Shown here piece after piece: positions 7,261 through 9,331 of a DNA stretch of 9,331 nt. How positions within the stretch are numbered: position 1 is the first letter of the stretch; each line of letters starts with the position of its first letter. The translations under genes and the position numbers were made by a program. The notes under the pieces are model-generated. The model was not told the origin of the DNA and ran no database searches. It was given only the letters and a program-made list of their open reading frames with translations. The stretch spans positions 8,500 through 17,830 of the forward strand of contig NZJA01000115.1 in the NCBI GenBank assembly GCA_002691835.1. Direction: 5' to 3'. The stretch is from Planctomycetota bacterium. Its GTDB lineage: Bacteria > Planctomycetota > UBA8108 > UBA1146.

Positions 7261-7294
7261 AGCACCCCCTGACAGGTTTCACCTGACGACTGAT

Positions 7295-8164
7295 CTAAAC
7301 CGTCTTTCGTTTGCTGGCTTCGTGACGGATAGCTCCGTCCAAAGTATTCTCCAGCAGTTTTGCCACCGTCATGGGACCCACACCCCCAGGAACCGGTGTA
7401 ATACATGCAGCCCTTTCAAAGGCAGACTCGTAGTCGACGTCTCCCACCAAACGGCCATCATCGAGCCGATTGATGCCGACATCGATCACTGCAGCCCCTT
7501 CCTTGATCCATTCTCCCTGGATCATTTCAGGAACACCCACTGCGGCGACGACGATATCGGCTCGCCCCACATGTGCTGGCAAATCTTTTGTCTTTGAGTG
7601 GCAGATCGTGACGGTCGCTCCCTCAGCCAAGAGCAGTTGAGCCGCAGGCTTTCCTACGATATTGGAACGTCCGACGACGACAGCCTCTGCGCCCTTCATC
7701 TCAACTCCGGCAGATCGCAGTAAATCGATGCACCCCAGCGGAGTGCAAGGAACAAAGGTAGGCTGCCCGACGGCAAGATGACCGACATTTATCGGATGGA
7801 AGCCATCCGCATCTTTCTCGGGCAAGATTCTCAATAGCAGCGGCTCTGCATCGAGATGAGCTGGAAGAGGGAGCTGCAAAAGAATGCCATGAACATGCGG
7901 ATCAGCATTGAGCTGATCAATGACCTCTTCTACTTGCTCCTGAGTCGCGTCATCCGGTAGCTGATGGTGAAAAGAACGAATCCCGGCTTTTTCACAGGCT
8001 CTTTCCTTATTGCGCACGTAGACAGCACTCGCTGGATCTCCGCCGACAAGCAGCACGCCCAAACCCGGTGGATGCCCAGTCTGTTCTGTGAACTCCCGAA
8101 CACGTCCTTTGAGTTCCTTGCGCAGTTCCTTTGCTCGTGCTTTGCCATCGATGACTTGTGCCAT
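7295..8164 (-). CDS. folD: Bifunctional methylenetetrahydrofolate dehydrogenase / methenyltetrahydrofolate cyclohydrolase
   Basis: Interconverts 5,10-methylene-, 5,10-methenyl- and 10-formyl-tetrahydrofolate, producing NADPH and formyl units for purines and initiator tRNA; cytoplasmic homodimer. The 289-residue length is typical. Signatures: [14 protein letters not shown] (49-62) with catalytic Tyr49 and Lys53, GILLQLPLP (93-101) with Gln97, [13 protein letters not shown] (116-128) with Asp120, PCTPLG (139-144), the NADP-binding stretch [12 protein letters not shown] (162-173), TICHSKT, DVGINR, and a C-terminal [22 protein letters not shown] indicates NADP preference, as in most bacterial FolD. 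The ATG start gives the family's usual N-terminus; the upstream purine stretch GGGAAAGAGAAAGAG is a modest ribosome site. It lies 42 bases after moaC and 34 before mutL. I saw no folate riboswitch in the short leader. Confidence 0.97.
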   Translation of the reverse strand: MAQVIDGKARAKELRKELKGRVREFTEQTGHPPGLGVLLVGGDPASAVYVRNKERACEKAGIRSFHHQLPDDATQEQVEEVIDQLNADPHVHGILLQLPLPAHLDAEPLLLRILPEKDADGFHPINVGHLAVGQPTFVPCTPLGCIDLLRSAGVEMKGAEAVVVGRSNIVGKPAAQLLLAEGATVTICHSKTKDLPAHVGRADIVVAAVGVPEMIQGEWIKEGAAVIDVGINRLDDGRLVGDVDYESAFERAACITPVPGGVGPMTVAKLLENTLDGAIRHEASKRKTV

Positions 8165-8206
8165 GGTTACTCTTTCTCTTTCCCATACCCCAGTTCAAAC
8201 GAACGT

Positions 8207-8695
8207 TTATCGAGTCCAGTGACCCGTGCGCCCGCCCGATTTTTCCAACAGGTGGATCGGCCCAATCTGCATTTCGCGATCGATGGCTTTACACATGTCA
8301 TAGATCGTCAGCAATCCATTGCTAACAGCAACGAGTGCTTCCATTTCAACACCCGTCTTCGCCTGAACGCGGGTCTGAACCCGAATGGTGACCCAGGCTT
8401 TTTCAGCTTCACTGCCATAATCCAACTCGACATCAACATGATCGAGTGGGAGCGGGTGACAAAGAGGAATCAAGCGGGAGGTTTCCTTTGCAGCCTGGAT
8501 CGCCGCCAGGCGAGCCACTGTCAAAACATCGCCCTTTTCCACATCCCCTTCGACAATTTTTTCGAGAGTTGCGGGGCTCATTTGAATGCGCCCCTCAGCA
8601 ACGGCCCGACGGTCGGTGACCTTCTTGTCGCCAACATCTACCATGCTGGCTTCACCATCCTCGTTGACGTGAGATAGTTCTTCGCTGGATTGCAT
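8207..8695 (-). CDS. moaC: Cyclic pyranopterin monophosphate synthase MoaC
   Basis: Second step of molybdenum cofactor synthesis: converts the MoaA product (3',8-cyclo-7,8-dihydro-GTP) to cyclic pyranopterin monophosphate; a cytoplasmic hexamer in known cases. The 162-residue protein is nearly the same length as E. coli MoaC and matches it throughout: SMVDVG near 18-22, EKGDVLTVARLAAIQAAK (53-70), LIPLCHPL (75-82), KTGVEMEAL (113-121), YDMCKA (132-137) and LLEKSGG (149-155). The active-site residues are all there: Lys54, His80, Glu117, Glu119, Asp133, Lys136 and Lys152. The frame is open further upstream to 8797, but that part overlaps the previous gene; the ATG at 8695 has GGAGG before it and gives the family N-terminus. 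No other moa/moe gene is in the window, so the MoaA partner must be encoded elsewhere or to the right. Confidence 0.96.
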   Translation of the reverse strand: MQSSEELSHVNEDGEASMVDVGDKKVTDRRAVAEGRIQMSPATLEKIVEGDVEKGDVLTVARLAAIQAAKETSRLIPLCHPLPLDHVDVELDYGSEAEKAWVTIRVQTRVQAKTGVEMEALVAVSNGLLTIYDMCKAIDREMQIGPIHLLEKSGGRTGHWTR

Positions 8696-8698
8696 GCG

Positions 8699-8703
8699 CC
8701 TCC
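8699..8703 (-). promoter_or_regulatory. Ribosome binding site for moaC, fused with the preceding stop codon
   Basis: The run TAGGAGG contains both the TAG stop of the polyprenyl synthase gene (8705-8703) and the GGAGG of moaC, three bases before the ATG. It decides for the 8695 start rather than the longer frame from 8797 and suggests terminating ribosomes may reinitiate. Confidence 0.75.
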
Positions 8704-9331
8704 TACAACTCTCTCTGAAGGATGTATTCAGCCAAGTCTTCCAGTCGTTGACGGGCAGGACCGGGTTTCGCAGCGGATCGCAGGGCTTCGAGAGCATCTG
8801 TCACCACCGATCTGGCTCGCTCACGAACCATTTCCATGATTCCGTGCTCGGCCAGCATCGCAGCGATTTCTGAACGCTCATGATTTGCCTCATCGGAACT
8901 GTGGCAGATTTCCAGAAGTTTCAGAAGTCGCTGACGACCCTGTTCGTCGAGGGATTCCCTCAAAAGCAGGACGGGCAGGGTCAGCTTGCCATTCGCCAAA
9001 TCGGTTCCGAGCGACTTCCCGACAACTTCGGCATCCCCTATGAGGTCGAGCGAATCATCGATGATCTGAAAAGCCTCACCCATTCGATTGCCGTATCGCT
9101 CCATCGCATCAGCCTGATCAGGATCAGCCCCTGAGAGCATCGCTCCAAGTCGGCAGGACAATCCATAGAGGATCGCGGTCTTTCGATGAATAATTTCTTC
9201 GTATTCACCAAGAGTCAGATTGAGGTTCCCGGCGTTCCCCACCTGCATAATTTCACCGATGCAGATTTCTCGTGTGCACTCAGCCAAAAGACGGGCAGCT
9301 CCTTCGACCTGCGTCGAAATGACAAACCCGC
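8703..9331 (-). CDS. Trans-polyprenyl diphosphate synthase, C-terminal part (5' end beyond window)
   Basis: The last 208 residues of a class I isoprenyl diphosphate synthase, which adds isopentenyl diphosphate units to an allylic primer to build chains for quinones or carotenoids. The frame is open to the right edge; a TTG at 9287 is internal, because clear family sequence precedes it (LLAECTREICIGEIMQ aligns with the usual 'a....m..GE..Q' helix). Seen in order: GEIMQ, IIHRKTAILYG with the KT pair, GEAFQIIDDSLD with the second aspartate-rich motif DDSLD encoded at 9045-9059, then GKSLGTDLANGKLTLPVLLL. The first DDxxD motif and the chain-length residues before it are in the missing part, so the product (C15, C20, C35 or C40) cannot be told. 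The C-terminus ends in ILQREL, typical of the long-chain (heptaprenyl/octaprenyl) group. A seven-base gap leads to moaC. Confidence 0.93.
   Translation of the reverse strand, partial: GFVISTQVEGAARLLAECTREICIGEIMQVGNAGNLNLTLGEYEEIIHRKTAILYGLSCRLGAMLSGADPDQADAMERYGNRMGEAFQIIDDSLDLIGDAEVVGKSLGTDLANGKLTLPVLLLRESLDEQGRQRLLKLLEICHSSDEANHERSEIAAMLAEHGIMEMVRERARSVVTDALEALRSAAKPGPARQRLEDLAEYILQREL

Noticed and set aside
7964..8677. 237-codon open frame on the plus strand
   Set aside because: It lies fully antisense to folD and moaC, both unmistakable, and its translation shows no family pattern.
8696..8797. Longer moaC starting at 8797
   Set aside because: The extra 34 residues overlap the polyprenyl synthase C-terminus and have no match to MoaC; the 8695 ATG has a strong ribosome site.
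8703..9287. Polyprenyl synthase starting at TTG 9287
   Set aside because: Family sequence continues in frame upstream to the window edge, and a protein starting there would lack the first aspartate-rich motif.

Overview
The window is a compact, single-direction block of bacterial genes, all read on the minus strand, so transcription runs from position 9331 down to 1. I find eight protein-coding genes. Six are complete, and one is cut by each window edge. I see no RNA gene, mobile element, CRISPR array or stretch longer than 100 bases without a gene. In order of transcription the genes are: a trans-type polyprenyl diphosphate synthase (C-terminal part only), moaC, folD, mutL, a type I-beta DAHP synthase, an inactive-type M16 peptidase subunit (YmfF-like), an active-type M16 zinc peptidase subunit (YmfH-like), and a dicarboxylate/amino acid:cation symporter that runs off the left edge with only a few residues missing.

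Spacing suggests one long transcription unit for the first seven genes. Gaps are 7, 42, 34 and 48 bases, and then two identical 4-base TTGA overlaps link the DAHP synthase to the first M16 gene and the first M16 gene to the second. The symporter follows after a 96-base gap and may have its own promoter. The functions are mixed: isoprenoid chain elongation, molybdopterin synthesis, one-carbon folate metabolism, mismatch repair, the aromatic amino acid entry step, proteolysis and uptake. It therefore looks like a packed core-genome locus rather than a dedicated pathway. Only the M16 pair clearly forms one machine: one subunit has the zinc site and the other has the substrate-binding Arg/Tyr pair.

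The most unusual item is the symporter. Between its first and second transmembrane helices lies an insertion of roughly 95 residues that reads like a PDZ domain, predicted to face the periplasm. The transporter core otherwise keeps the usual signature motifs.

For the organism, the sequence shows moderate GC by eye, MutL of the nicking-endonuclease type (so not an E. coli-like MutH lineage), a YmfF/YmfH pair and frequent TTG/GTG starts. This fits a non-enterobacterial bacterium, possibly an uncultured or environmental lineage such as Planctomycetota or a neighbour. That placement is a guess the sequence alone cannot settle.
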